From Monoplex corrugatus (taxonomy: Eukaryota > Mollusca > Gastropoda > Littorinimorpha > Ranellidae): a DNA stretch of 64,000 bases. The notes beneath the pieces are model-generated. The model was not told where the DNA came from. It did no database searches and worked only from the letters and a program-made list of their open reading frames with translations. Positions within the stretch are counted from its first letter, which is position 1; each line of letters starts with the position of its first letter. The stretch covers positions 75,641,135 through 75,705,134 of the forward strand of contig CM060307.1 of assembly GCA_030674185.1 (NCBI GenBank). Reading direction: 5' to 3'. Of this stretch, positions 1 through 47,959 are shown in pieces. The position numbers were made by a program, and so were the translations under genes.

Positions 1-330
1 TAGGTATGATAAAAAATCAAGACAGAGCATTACCTCGGATTCCAAATGTGTGATCTAGTCGAAAGATGAGGATGGTGTGATCAACATGGTCAAAGTTAGC
101 AGAAAGATCAAAAAGAATTCGTACTTATTATTAAGGATATTCAGCCACAGTCAGCTGAAAGCAAAAAATCGTTTTTAATGTGAACGACAGCAGTTTCAGT
201 GCTGTGGTCAGAACAGTAAGCTGACTGAAAAGGATCGTACAGATTGTTGGCTGAGAGATGATTATTTAGTTCTTTCAAAACCACTTTCTCAAGAAGCTTG
301 GAAAAGAATGGCAAGTTGGAGACCAGAAGA
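1..330 (-). mobile_element. Non-LTR reverse transcriptase fragment (L2/CR1-like), decayed
   Basis: Reading the minus strand from about 330 down to 1 gives a stretch of LINE reverse transcriptase: PFQSAY, HSTETA and, further on, FDHVDHTIL followed by HTFGIRG. The same motif order occurs in the better preserved RT at 48963-50290 (PFQSAY, HSTETA, LDLSAAFDTIDH, HTFGIS), so both belong to one clade. Several in-frame stops (after the ADCG position, after NSF, and TGA where the family has Trp in ALSWF) show the copy is dead. It begins abruptly near 330 and runs off the window edge. It probably sits in an intron or 3' flank of the Polycomb RING gene. Confidence 0.75.
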
Positions 331-645
331 GAATGTTAGGATCAAAATTATATACACACTCATGCATCTTAAAAATAAAACAGATACTAAACCACCCAAA
401 CACTTCCATATTTCAAAAGCCACACCATATTTTGTTTCTTTCTTAATAGATCCATCTTTAATTATAATAATCCATATAGATGTATCCAAAAAAGCTAGCA
501 AGATCCACATAAATATGTGTATATAAAAATAACATAAAGTCAAACTGTTTAAAAATTGTTAATATTACTAAACTAGACAAATTGAACACAACCAATCTCT
601 AACTACAGTAAGAGTGAAGGGGAAAGAAGTGTGATGAAAACTTAC
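331..645. other. Non-coding stretch downstream of the last visible PCGF6-like exon
   Basis: AT-rich sequence between the RT fragment and the donor site of the last visible PCGF6-like exon. No exon, RNA gene or repeat unit is recognised here. Confidence 0.5.
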
Positions 646-9947
<9,302 letters not shown>

Positions 9948-10429
9948 TTTGTTTGAAGACAAAAAGAAAAGACATGTGGAGAAAAAAATGTCTGAAGCTA
10001 ACAACAGGTGGGATGGAGTACTAGTACTTTTCTGTAACAAAGAAACAAACACAAAGTAACATTATACATAAATGAATAAATTGTGTATAGAAATTTCAAT
10101 TGGTAAATAAAGTGATTATTCAAAATTATGTAAATTAGACAAAAACAAAACCATGCATACTACAGGAAAGCCCTTCATCCTATTCCATACTTTGATTTGT
10201 GAGAACTTTTTCTAGTTGATTGTTTCAAAGAATAGCATTGTAGAATTTGTATACAGTCACGGTTATTTGGATAAGATCCTTTTAAAGACTCTCATGACTT
10301 CTGAGAGGCTGTCGTGCCAAGGTGCTGTATAAGAACTCAAGCAGCAGTATGATCCTCAACAATCAGCAAGGTGATTTCTTAATAGTTTTTTTTATTCATC
10401 AAACCACAGCAGAATACACTAAGGATATC
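9948..10429. other. 5' flank of the PCGF6-like gene
   Basis: Holds the 5' untranslated region and probably the promoter of the PCGF6-like gene, which is read leftwards. No TATA box stands out. An acceptor-like TTTGTTACAG lies on the minus strand near 10033, so a non-coding first exon further right is possible. Confidence 0.35.
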
Positions 10430-10930
10430 TGCTATCACATCTTGTTCAACAGCTTCCTGGAAAAGATTATACAGAAAACTCTCCATAATCACTATATCTC
10501 TAATAGTAATATCCTCCATCTCCGCTGGTGGCAGATCCATTCGCAACCTACTGTCTTCCAATGATATGGTGGGCACCAAGGCAACACTGCAAGAGCTCTC
10601 AGATTCAGCAGCGTAGGGGTATATCATGGAATGGAAGTCGGTAATAAGAAAAGCGAAGTCATGGTCAACAGCACAATCAACAGCAGTGTAGAAGTCCACA
10701 CGAATGGCCAGAAATGAAAGAGACTGACACTGTCAAGTACTTGGAAGCTACCCTGAGCGGGGATGGCAGCAGCACAGCAGAAATGAAAATCAGAATTGCA
10801 AGAACAAGAGCAGCAATGGCCATAACTGAACTGAATATAGAGAAACAGCAATTATATGACAGACTCCCTGACCTTGTGAAAAACCTTATATTCTGGAACG
10901 GTCTTGAAATGGAAAGAGTGGAAGGGACCT
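10430..10930 (+). mobile_element. LINE reverse transcriptase relic
   Basis: Pieces of a non-LTR RT in several frames on the plus strand: LFNSFLEKIIQKTLHNHY, then SISAGGRSIRNL (the segment before the YADD box, here degraded to SNDMVGT), then SEVMVNS, then VKYLEATLSGDGSSTAEM. The order is that of the LINE palm/thumb region (GGR, ADD, KSKVMVNS, KYLGATL). Frameshifts and stops separate the blocks, so it is dead. The last block is the only long open frame and could be mistaken for a gene. Confidence 0.75.
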
Positions 10931-11048
10931 ATGAAATTCAAAGCTGGCACCGTCTGAACAACAGAAACATTAATTAGAAGGGCAGCAAACAGGTCTTGAA
11001 ATGGGGAGTGTGGAAGGGACCTAAGGAATTCAAAGCTGGCACCATCTG
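10907..11048 (+). repeat. Two-copy direct repeat, the second copy interrupted
   Basis: The segment GTGGAAGGGACCTA through TTCAAAGCTGGCACC and on to GGCAGCAAACAGG occurs at about 10918-10992 and again from about 11009, the second copy being split by the short insertion at 11049-11127. It leads into a dispersed repeat (11140-11245). Confidence 0.7.
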
Positions 11049-11127
11049 CTCAGTCAGCGCTTAGATTTGATTTTATCAAGATTTTGCGCTATATAAATAT
11101 TGTAATTATTATTATTATTATTATCTG
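11049..11127 (+). mobile_element. Short retroposon tail (SINE/LINE 3' end) with (ATT)n
   Basis: Contains CGCTTAGATTTGATTTTATC followed by AAGATTTTGCGCTATATAAA and an ATT-rich end. A near-identical copy is at 53345-53417. Here it splits the flanking repeat after CATCTG, with a possible short duplication TCTG on both sides. The shared 3' end plus simple-sequence tail suggests retroposition. The parent element is not identified. Confidence 0.7.
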
Positions 11128-11139
11128 AACAATGGAAAC

Positions 11140-11245
11140 ATTAATTAAGATAGGCAGCAAACAGGTGTGGGCTGGGATTGAATTCAATATCATAGGCCTA
11201 TGTATCAGATCTTGAGTCCATGGTTCTGTCAAAACAACCAACCAG
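11140..11245 (-). repeat. Dispersed tRNA-related repeat, copy a
   Basis: Holds GGCAGCAAACAGG, GCTGGGATTGAATTC and TCTTGAGTCCATGG. The minus strand of the middle block resembles a tRNA B box (GTTCGATCCC in the best copy at 55252-55264). Other copies lie at 29320-29440 and, split by the Penelope-like element, at 55210-55307 plus 57682-57760. Confidence 0.6.
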
Positions 11246-11957
11246 CCCGCAAAATGCATAAGAAAACTCCAAACACGTTCTAGATATCCTCACAGTTCAC
11301 ACAAGCCCGTGCACTATGCACTGGTCGGTCTATCTGTAGACACGACTACAGTAAGGCCGACTGAAAAGCGAGATCAATCATCAATTCAATGTGAATGTCG
11401 GATCGTTATCGGCACAGAACTGTCTACCCCCAGCCGAAGATCACCCAAGTTTCTCACTGAAGATGAAGACTTACTAAGTCAGTAAGTCAAATGTTTTAGT
11501 GTGCCTTTAGCCTAAATCAGCTACATGGCATTACGGAAACGTTTTCAAGCCTTTAGCATGGTCGTGCAATTCGCGATTCCGAGGGGGTGGACCGTGGAGT
11601 GACAATGTCAAATGATGATAAGAGTAGGCTAATTATTAATAATACTAGATCTAGATCTAGGCTTACTAACAACAACAAGACAAAAAATAATAATAATACT
11701 TATAATAACAATAATAATAATTATTATTATTATAATACAACAGATTGCTCATTCCACACTAACTATAGGCGAAGAAGATAGGAAGAGCCCTTTTCTTCTG
11801 CAATAAATTACCTTCAACGTAGGAATCAAAAGTAGGCCAAAAATTCTTTCGGTTTTCAGCTACTGCCGGGGCTTGCGCGTCTTTTTACTGTGATCACAGT
11901 TACAATTATCCAAAACGTTATAACTAGAAAAGTCTTCGCCATTATCGCAGTATTATC

Positions 11958-12207
11958 GGGCCGCAGTAGCTCAGTTGGTTTGAGCGTCGGATTCACATGC
12001 TGATGGTTGTGGGTTCGAATCCCGGGGCGTGCTACATTAAAATTCACCTTTTCACTATCCCATCTTAACATCGTTGTTGTTCTGGTGTATAGGATAGTAT
12101 AGGATTAGATAAGTCCCCCTTCCCCCATTTCCCTAGGATGGTTATCCCCGTCGGCCTTATCACCTAAGGTGAGTGTCGACGTAAAAACTGAACCAAATCA
12201 ATCAATC
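11958..12207 (+). mobile_element. tRNA-derived SINE, full-length looking
   Basis: A tRNA-like head starts at 11958 with A box TAGCTCAGTTGG (11967-11978) and B box GGTTCGAATCC (12012-12022). A body of about 180 bp follows, ending in GACGTAAAAACTGAACC and AATCAATCAATC. The order of head, body and short-repeat tail is that of a tRNA SINE. The same style of tail is at 30971-31024. Confidence 0.85.
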
Positions 12208-12594
12208 AGTTATCACATACACGAGGGAGAACTGTGGTATAATGAGTAAATCGCTCGTCCATGAAAGTGAAAAGTTTACAATGCCCATGCTCGAATACCG
12301 ACTACTCTTTTTTTTTATTTTATTTTTTTTTAAGGATCATTGCACTCAGGGAGGTTACCTTTGTGCTCAACTTTTTTTTTCATTCCATTTTCTACACCAC
12401 TTTAATGGCCACAGAAGCTGAAACAGTTTTTACTAGCGATGATGATGATGTCGATGTGGAAGGTAATCGTGATGCTATGGAGTTCCATCTAGGATTGAGA
12501 CTGCGTGACAGGGTTGTACTCTACGCTTACTATCATAAAATATCCTGCGTCAAGTAGGCCCGAGAAGTACAGACACCTGCGGTGTTGGTTAAAA
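12208..12594. other. Decayed SINE head and a short acidic open frame
   Basis: A poor B box (TGCTCGAATACCG, 12287-12299) follows TGGTATAATGAG and suggests an older SINE. A 51-codon plus-strand frame at 12405-12557 begins MATEAETVFTSDDDD and is acidic. It has no recognised relative and no support beyond being open, so it is not called a gene. Confidence 0.4.
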
Positions 12595-12812
12595 GATTTC
12601 AGCAATATCCTCAATGACGCATCTGCGAAGTGGATGAGACTAAACTGTGTGGTTCCAGTCTTCCTAATGAGCCCACAGCACGCCCAACTCTTGGTAGGAG
12701 CCGGTTAGAGCCGTAAAATCCCACAATGATTTTTGAAGATACTGATGGAGATTCGAACCCATAACCTTCCAGTCGGTAGTCCGTTGCGTTAACCACTACA
12801 CCACGGCGACTG
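12595..12812 (-). mobile_element. tRNA-derived SINE (minus strand)
   Basis: The minus strand from 12812 has A box TGGTGTAGTGG (12803-12793) and B box GGTTCGAATCT (12759-12749), followed by a body containing TTACGGCTCTAACCGGCTCC and GGCGTGCTGTGGGCTC. It is a different SINE family from the one at 11958. Open frames across it are artefacts. Confidence 0.8.
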
Positions 12813-13262
12813 GTTACCCACTGCTCTTTAACAAACAAATTAATCTGATTTCTCATCTCCCCAGCCCTTCCTCGATGGACCCTCAGTGACCCTCTCGGAT
12901 GCAATTTCACGGCAAGCCTCCTTGGAAAGGAAATTATGCGCCTTGAAGCTTGCAGATAACAGTGATGTTGGCCTACAGGCCTAATTGTACATAATATTGT
13001 TGTCTCTTGTCTATAGTAAATTCATTTTTCTTTACCTTTTTGTAGTCTTTCGAGATCTTCTGATCGATAATGTGTACATTGAATATGTATATCAGGGTTT
13101 CAACGATATAATGTACTGATAGATGTAAAAGTTTACTATGTATTTATATTATTATTATTATTATGAACATTTAGTACGCTAATCAAATTAATGCCCTAGG
13201 CGTTACAATGGCAAAACATATAACCAGATCACAAGCACACACACACACGCCACAGAAGCACC

Positions 13263-13293
<31 letters not shown>

Positions 13294-13954
13294 GCATGAC
13301 ATGCAAATACAATGACACATTGACACTAAGACACTATAATGTCACCATACATTACATGGGGAAGGGGCAGAGATTACCAGTTTTGGCTGGCTGATATTTT
13401 GATTGTCCATATTGAAACTGTATTTTCAGACCTCAGGAATTGTGAAAGAAGAAATGGTGAATGAATTATTTGTTTTATTTTTCTATTAGCATAATTGGAT
13501 AAGTTGCTAACCGCACCAACATATCTGTGTGGTTTATTTATACCGGTTAATGTTATGGATCATTTTTGTTTTGAAGACTAGAAGTATTCATTAATAGCGT
13601 TGGCAGCCACTTGTGCGATGTTAGTGCATTTGGAAGGCGAGTTCTTGCTAAATACACTTAGAGCTCATCAGATTGTTTATGCATACTTTTGCTTCTGGTA
13701 GAAATTGTTTGCTGAAGTAAGATTTCGTTGAGTTTCTCACTCAAAGTCCTTTATTTTGTATAGTCCTTTTTTATATTTTTTTATTCTGTGTTAATTTTGT
13801 AAGCCATTAAGTAATGTGTGTCTTCTTCTTATTTTGTTTTAACATTTCATTGTTTTTTGACACACACCATGTAGCGTAGTGTCATGCATTTGGCACACAC
13901 CATGTAGTGTAATGTCATGCAGCCTGGCAGTCTCTAGTTGTAATGGTTTCTCGT
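12813..13954. other. Non-coding sequence left of NOP56
   Basis: No gene seen. Holds CA-rich patches near 13235-13293 and a two-copy tandem duplication (CACACACCATGTAG through TGTCATGCA) at 13859-13921. Confidence 0.5.
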
Positions 13955-14235
13955 GCCACTGGATTCAGACTCACCAGTCTGAAAGAGTGGGTCTATCCCA
14001 GTGCAATGATCTTCCCCATTATAAACGTCTCCTGCACAGGTCTGCTCACCACTGCCAGAGAACAGCATCACAGAGCATCACAGGCAGTGATCCAGACAAT
14101 TGACTTCCAGTGCTCCCACTGCTCAAAACTGTGCATCCCGCCTGGGACTGCAGAACCACATCTGAAGACATCGTTGATTTTGCAGTGTCAACACGTTGTC
14201 TTCAGGTTGAAGGACAGCCACCACAATGTGTGTCT
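13955..14235 (+). mobile_element. 3' end of a LINE, relic
   Basis: The plus strand encodes QCSHCSKLC, a broken zinc-finger-like motif found at the very C-terminus of several invertebrate LINE ORFs, preceded by REQHHRASQAVIQT. Compare YTCVRCNRAF at the end of the LINE at 6409-7193. Frame breaks are present. Confidence 0.55.
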
Positions 14236-14727
14236 GTGAGACCTAGCTTTAATCATATTCATGGTCAGCCAGGGTGGTAATTTGAGGCGTTTTACCCATT
14301 TTTGCCGTTTTGGGGGTGTGTTCTGTTTGTAACATTACAATATTTGGTACCAGACGGTAAGGTTTGATCAGGAGTTGTCTGTATGTACGCAGAATAAAAC
14401 CGGGTGGAGCTTGTGAAAAATCATAAAAGAAAGCGTTTACATTAACATTTTAGAAGGTTCAAAATGAAATATAATAATAAAAGAAAGCGTTTACATTAAT
14501 ATTTTAGAAGGTTCAAAATGAAATATGATCAATTAGCTTCCTTGATTATATTTGGCATTTTAAGAGACTGTTAGCAATTAATTATACTATGACTGCTGTT
14601 TCGGTGTGTAATCATCCTTTCTTTATTGTGTTTCCTTTATTTGTATAAGTATGTTAAAAAAGTGTTTGGAAGTGGGTGTCATTCTAGTTGATTCGTTATA
14701 ATCTGAGAAAGACCAAAGACAAAAACG

Positions 14728-14826
<99 letters not shown>

Positions 14827-15265
14827 AGGCTGCTTTACGTTTTCCCTAGCACTGTGTTTTCAAACATTTTATTTACTTCTTTATTCGTGTTTAGTAAACG
14901 AAACATCCGAGACAGTAAAGTTACTGGAATAACGTCAATGTGTGGCGTGGATATACACACACATAGAATTAAGGGGATGTCTTATAAAGTCAAATTCGGA
15001 CAACTGCAAACGACTTTTTAGTTTTGTGAAGTTTTTGAATGTGTGTGTTAGCGTAATAGTAATAAGATGCTTATAACAGTTTAATTTATATTATCATAAC
15101 TTTAAAGTTAATAAAGTTATTAAAATTTGATGGCATTTTGAGATAAAAAGCATATAGATACTAATTAAAAAAAGAAATATTAAATTAACTTACAGGAAAC
15201 GAATATACCACAAGGCAAGTTGTACTTCCGTTTAGGAATATACTACAGAACAGAGAGTGACCAAG
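14236..15265. other. NOP56 upstream region
   Basis: No gene seen. Includes a two-copy tandem duplication of about 50 bp (AAAGAAAGCGTTTACATTAA ...) at 14425-14526 and the GA tract at 14728-14828. The NOP56 promoter and 5' UTR must lie in the last few hundred bases. ACTTCCG near 15224 is a possible ETS-type site. No TATA box stands out. Confidence 0.4.
14728..14828. repeat. (GA)n microsatellite
   Basis: About 100 bp of GA repeat with one GGAG interruption. Confidence 0.97.
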
Positions 15266-42318
<27,053 letters not shown>

Positions 42319-42352
42319 AATTTTTGTCAGATTTCACGCATTTTCTGTTGTA

Positions 42353-42358
42353 AATAAA
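42353..42358 (+). promoter_or_regulatory. Polyadenylation signal of NOP56
   Basis: AATAAA lies 35 bp after the TAG stop, which would give a very short 3' UTR. A TG-rich stretch follows, as expected downstream of a cleavage site. Confidence 0.75.
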
Positions 42359-42699
42359 AGTTGTTGGAGATGTGTCATGGTCAGAAGTGACAGAAACACT
42401 GAAATCATTCATTGTCTTTTGTGTGTGATTTCAAGCAAGAAGTCATTCTTGTTTGTATCTTCTGTATTCTGAACAGTGATGTGATGCCTGCATGTAAAAT
42501 ACATTTTCTTCTGGTTGTTCACCCACATTGTACAGGCATTCTGTTACTTTAGGCTTGTTTTTTTTTTTGTTTTTTTTTTGTCATAGAGGGTTAATCGATA
42601 AATTTGGGTCAGTCTCCCTGGATGATGATTCCATCCTTTTTTTGTTTTGTGACCTGTAAATGTATTTTTGTTTACCTATAATGAAATTGGATTTTTATA

Positions 42700-42880
42700 C
42701 AGAGTTTTGCCTGGGACAACTGTTTTAGGATCTTTAATATGCCGTAAGTGCATATTGCACTCTGCACCTGTATTTTATTTTGTCCGAAAGAGACTATCAC
42801 TCAAAATCTAGTGGAGGGGGAGAAAAATCTCTCTCTGTCCCAGAATTGAACCAGTTTTTTCTGCATCCTAGGCTTACTAT
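42700..42880. repeat. Dispersed repeat downstream of NOP56
   Basis: Contains GGATCTTTAATATGCCGTAA, GTGCATATTGCACTCTGCAC, TCTAGTGGAGGGGGAGAAAA and AGAATTGAACCA. From memory this order resembles a common gastropod interspersed repeat ending in a tRNA-like B box. The recall is not verified here. Confidence 0.5.
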
Positions 42881-43378
42881 CTTTGGTGGGTATCAGTCTT
42901 TGTTTTGAGAGATGTAGGCTACATGGTGGGTGGTATCATGTTTCGAAAATCTGAACTCTGACATGGTTCACAGGATCTTTAACTTGCATATATGATATTC
43001 TGCATAGGTATTGACACAAAGGATGTTCAGGCACTAGCCAGCTTGCACATACGTTGACCTGGGAGATCAGAAAAATCTTCACGCTTTACCTGCCAGGTGC
43101 TGCAAGACTTGATCGAATCTTTTGGGAGTCTAGTGTCTTGACTAGTTTGGCTATTACAGAGTTTGTCTGTATGTCTTTATAGTGTGTTCTGTCAAGCAAA
43201 CATTGTATCTACTTATGATTGATAGTTCTTTGGTATTATAGGTTTTTTTTGTGACATATTTCTGGGTTTGCAAAGAAAAAAATGGAAAGGAAAAGAGTTG
43301 TGTTTGATAGGGTGTATTTCTTAACTTTGTCACATCTGTTGTCCAGCCTTAACAAACTTAGTGCACTTTGTTTATTTT
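42881..43378. other. Non-coding sequence downstream of NOP56
   Basis: No gene, RNA gene or repeat unit recognised. Confidence 0.5.
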
Positions 43379-43543
43379 CCATTTGTTTAACCTTTTGACT
43401 CCCACAGTGAGTCAAAGGGTTAAACAAATGGAAACCATGCTATCAAAGCAAAAACTTAACCTTTTGATTCCCTCACCCTGTCCACCAGCTTCCTGCTGGA
43501 AGTTGGTGGGTAGGGTGAGGGATTCAAAGGGGTAAGTTTTTGC
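43379..43543. mobile_element. Two TTAA palindromic hairpins downstream of NOP56
   Basis: Hairpin 1, 43379-43431: arms from CCATTTGTTTAACC to its complement with a short CCACAGT centre. Hairpin 2, 43450-43543: arms of about 45 bp running from AAAAACTTAACCTTTTGATT to its complement, centre TTCCTGCTGGAA. Sequences match the MITE at 31081-31272, so this is the same family. Confidence 0.75.
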
Positions 43544-44505
43544 AGTTGGTGGATAGGGTGGCTTTGTTTTCTCTGACATTCTTGACATCTGTACTCCATG
43601 CAGAAAAGTTCATTTCTCTTCTGAGGATTTTGTGTTTTGTACAGTTTCAGAACAAAATCTCTTGGTCAGTATAGATTCATTACTTGATCAGTATAGATTC
43701 ATTACTAAGGTCCACTTGTATAGAACGACTTCCATTTGCACATCAGACATTCAGCTTTGATCACTTCTTGCAAGTCTGCTCTGAAAGTTCATCTTTATCG
43801 ACTGTTGTGTGGGTGTGGGTGTGTGCGTGTGTGCGTTTAAATGGATGAGTGCTTCAGTGTGTATGTCTATGCTATATTTTGTGTATGTGTGTGTGTATAT
43901 GTGCAAGAGAGAGGAGTGGCTTTTCCGTTTTTTCCCCCATTTTGATTAACATATGAAGCACATGTGTCACTATAATTTTTTTATAGCTTCCTTTGAACAT
44001 TGCATTATTACAGTTCATCTGTTTTCATCATTATTTTTCGGGCATAAGGGATTATCATGTATTTGCCTTATGTGTGTGTGTGTTTGTCTCTCACTCTATC
44101 GTTAAATGATTAAGACACTGTGAGATGAAATGCTGTGAAAGTAGTAGTATTTCTCATGTGGTTTTGACAGTTAAAATCTTTGCCCTTTAAATGGTATGGG
44201 TTTTGTTTTGTTGTTGTTGAAAAAATCCTAAATAATGAGACCAGCAGCTAGACTTGAAAAAAATGGTAGTCATTAATCCAGTTTATCCAGTGGGAAATTC
44301 AGTTCGAAAGTGAACAAATCAGTGGAACTCAAGGCGGTGTGGAGGGAGGTTATTGATAAGGTGATGGAATTTGTAAGCGGTCATTAAGTTGCAGTGAGTG
44401 ACACGGAGAGAGAACATATCTGAGTGTGTGTGTGTGTATGTACGTATGTATATGTGTATACACACACACACAGACACACACACACAGACACACACACATA
44501 TATAT
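43544..44505. other. Non-coding sequence with GT tracts
   Basis: No gene seen. A 20-bp two-copy repeat (GATCAGTATAGATTCATTAC) lies at about 43658-43707. Short GT/CA tracts are at 43808-43838, 44072-44092 and 44424-44500. Confidence 0.5.
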
Positions 44506-46466
44506 AGGGTGAAGTGGGGCAATTCCACCACCTACTTTCGTTAAATGACTCTCAGCATGAAATTGTTTGAGTAATTCATAACACATTGAACACAAAGCAC
44601 GAGATAGAGTGAGGATTTAATATATAGCATCACTTAATCAAAAGTTAACACTGTGAGGACATACTAAACTTTTCATCAAATTTTAAAACAATGCACAAAT
44701 ATGGAGTAATTCCACCCCCATCTGACAAACTCCACTTAACAAAAACTTAGGCTACATAGGTTGATAGGCCTACATATGAGAAAGAAAAATAAGGTCACAC
44801 AAAAGGTGACGCACAAACTGAATTTGGCAAAATGCTGAAAAAAAGCAGAGAAATTACTTAAAAGCATCAAAAATGTTTCGTTCCACAACTCCAATAGGTT
44901 GGAAGTCAATGTCACTGTCACTGTTGTTAGGTCGTTTTGTGCTGGAACCCATTCTTTGTCTGCTGAGTTGTCAACTGCGGAGTCAATGTCACTGTTACTA
45001 TTGTCATTGTACTTTGTCTGGTTTGTCTGTCTACGTGGTCGTTTCCCTTTGTCATTGGTGCTGGTACTGGCAAGGCTTTTCTTGGGTCGGCCTCTTTTGT
45101 CACCTTCTGTTCTTGTGCTGCCGCCGCCGCCTCCTCTGTATGCCTTGTGATATATTCAAGCGATGTGAGGCTATCACCGTACATTCTCTGCACAGACGTT
45201 TTCCTCCCTGACTGCTGCCTCTTGATCCCCAGAATTGGGGAGATTTTCTTCATGAAGAAGTCCTTGATGCTTGATGGGGTACTGGCTGAAGACGGTGGTG
45301 GAGAGGGATGTGATAACGAAGATGGATGGGGGTCCGGTGAAGGGTTTGTGCCACTGGTTGATGGCTGAGGGTCTGAAAATGAACCAGGGTCTGAGCAGGG
45401 AGAACTGTCTGCTGTGGCACCATCTGTGGGTGGGGCGAGCTTATCAAACACCTCAGCAGCCTGATACTGTGTTGCAGGCACAGCCTCCGGGTTGAAGGAC
45501 ATGATCCCTCATCACTTAAATTCTGACGATGTTGTCGGCGCTGAGGCACTCAGACTCCCACAGCTGCCTTAGAAGGCTTGGAAACACCTTTGTCAGGGCT
45601 GTTCCAAGATTTTGGCAGGTGAAGATGAGAATCTTCTCCCACATCGTCTTCAAAGGGGCATAGACCCCAACATCCAGAGGTTGCAGTGTATGGGTACTGT
45701 TGGGCGGGAACTTTAATAAGATCACCTTATTTCTCACCATTGATTGGATAAGGGGGACATAAATGTGGGATTTGTGACTGTCAAATAATAGCACTGGTCT
45801 TTCAGGTGGGATTGAAGCCAAGAATTGTTTTTCAAACCAGTCCACGAACACCACACTGTCCATCTAGCCTTTGTCGGAGCAGGTGTACCTGGCATCCTGT
45901 GGGCCGTTCGTCATTCAGGTCCACGGAGGTTCTTGGCAGAATAAACCACATATGGAGGCAGCATTAGACCATCTGCACGAGCACAGCCATTAACTGTGAT
46001 TGAATCACGACCTGAGCCCCCAATCACTCTGAACAGGTGTGAAATGTTCTTTTGGCAAATGCCTTTGAACCCTTTTGGGTCCAATGGCATTCCCGTATCA
46101 TCTACATTGTAAATAAGGTCTGGCCTGTTGGTTAGTCCATTCTCCTCCAAGGACAGATTTCACGAGGGCGAACCATTCCTTTAGGACTGTGGCGTTTGCA
46201 GAGGTCTTGGCTGTGCTTAGCTTGAGTTGCTCAGGCAGCCGCGTTGTCAGTTGAGGATGCCTCTTTAAGAAAGCCCGCAACCAGTCTTCTGTAGGCAGTG
46301 ATTTGAAAGGGTTGTCATTCAGTGATGATGAGAAATCTGCTACCAGATGAATAGTTTCAGAGCGGGTCAAGCTGAAACCCATCTTGCCATAAGAAGGCAT
46401 TCTTCCAGTTCTGTCTCTTGTTCAGCAGTGAGGGCAGTGTTCCTACCAGCACCTAGTTTCTTGTAC
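44506..46466 (-). pseudogene. pogo/Tigger-family transposase pseudogene
   Basis: Minus-strand pieces in changing frames give a pogo-type DDE transposase: TALTAEQETELEEC, then MGFSLTRSETIHLVADF, LIYNVDDTGMPLDPKGFKG (first Asp), GGSGRDSITV, VLLFDSHKSH (second Asp) and LQPLDVGVYAPLK (third Asp), then a Pro/Ser-rich C-terminus ending at 44927. Lesions: frameshift near 46385, one extra C near 46150, frameshift near 45905, TAG at 45866-45864 where the family has Trp, and stops near 45515. The left end GGGTGAAGTGGGGCAATTCC (44507-44526) resembles a pogo-type terminal repeat next to TATATA. No matching right end was found. Tc1/mariner-pogo elements insert at TA. Dead. Confidence 0.85.
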
Positions 46467-47690
46467 CTGCAAACAGAAGGGTAGGCCTATAAAAAGGATT
46501 GATATCATAGTCCAGAATTAGCTAACAAAACCAAAATTCCTACCTTACACATGATTATCATAGGCTACAATCAAACGGGATCAACGAGAGTTTGCTGACT
46601 ATTGGGAAAAGGATATTTCAGCATTTTATCAGAACCAGTGTTATGTTTTCAGATTCAAAGATTGCACCAATGTAAAAAATATGAGAATGAAAATGGTCAT
46701 TAAAAATGTCCTTAGACAGCCTTGATTCTATAGGATAAAAGAAATATAATCATGAAAATATGTCCTTGTGATGGCTCATGGCCAATAGAACAAAGACTAA
46801 ATAAACAAAAAGGGAATGAATTGCATGGGATTGAAAGTGAAAATTTGAAAAGAGGGTCTGTTTTACATAGGCCTACATATTTAAAAATTATATATATATA
46901 TATAATATATATGAAATACTGGAAACACTTTCAGGACTTGCAGATGTAACACTTAACTGTGTTGTACTCTCTCATTACTGTAAAAAAAAAAAAAGTTTCC
47001 TTTCGTTTCATCAGTAGAACTGTTTATCCAGTTTTTCTTTTTTCATATAACCATGGAAATAGTAGCAGATGGACAGATTAACATGTGCTAATTAGTAGAT
47101 TTTCAGAGTAGCCTACTTCTTCAGGTAAAATTATTAAAAAGTAAATCAGTGAATGGTAGAAAAAATAAAAACAGGAAAACAGTTGACTTATCAGTTAGCG
47201 TTTAGGCTAGAGGCACAAAAAGGTTAGTCTGTGTCAAGTTTAAGACGTGCACTAGTCGGTGGTTAAGACATGAGATTTCCATCCAGGTCTTGTATTCAAT
47301 CTTGTCTGGGTATCTCCTGCAATGTGGGTAAAGACCGAAGATTTTTTCAACTTATGTGCAGATCTATTCGTGTCAAAATTTCCTTTATGTGTATACAGGC
47401 AAAATAAGGTGTGTACACACACACCTGAGAAAAATGGAATGCTTGAAGAAAAAAGTGATTTTGTCAGAATCATTTCACAAATAATTGACAAACAACAGCA
47501 TAACCTTTTCCTGTTTTATAACTGTCAATAAACATACAAAAAGAATGTGTGGCCATTTCATCATTTAGCTGTTGCTTACTTGTAATATGTTTGTGTGTGT
47601 GTGATGCAACACCTGACACTCATATAACCTGAGTCACTCATTCACCACTTCATTTATCACACACACACACACACACCACACACACACACA

Positions 47691-47770
<80 letters not shown>

Positions 47771-47959
47771 ACACACCCCACACACACACAATGTATGAGC
47801 GCAGAGAGAAAAAGATTTAATCTGAAAACATAACACAGACACACACACTGAAATTTTCAGACTTCAATGTGAAAACCATCAGTCTATACACAGTTTGAGC
47901 AGTCAGTGAATTTGTTATCACACATTTGATGCTATCCATGCATCACGGACATACCTTGT
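46467..47959. other. Gap between the pogo-like and RTE-like elements
   Basis: No gene seen. TA-rich run at 46890-46912. A faint SINE-like head (TAGTCGGTGGTTAAGA, 47253-47268) with a poor B box. CA microsatellite at 47655-47795. Confidence 0.5.
47655..47795. repeat. (CA)n microsatellite
   Basis: About 140 bp of CA with ACCACAC interruptions. Confidence 0.95.

Noticed and set aside
11958..12035. Functional tRNA gene
   Set aside because: A and B boxes are good, but the head continues into a SINE body and tail and the cloverleaf pairing is poor.
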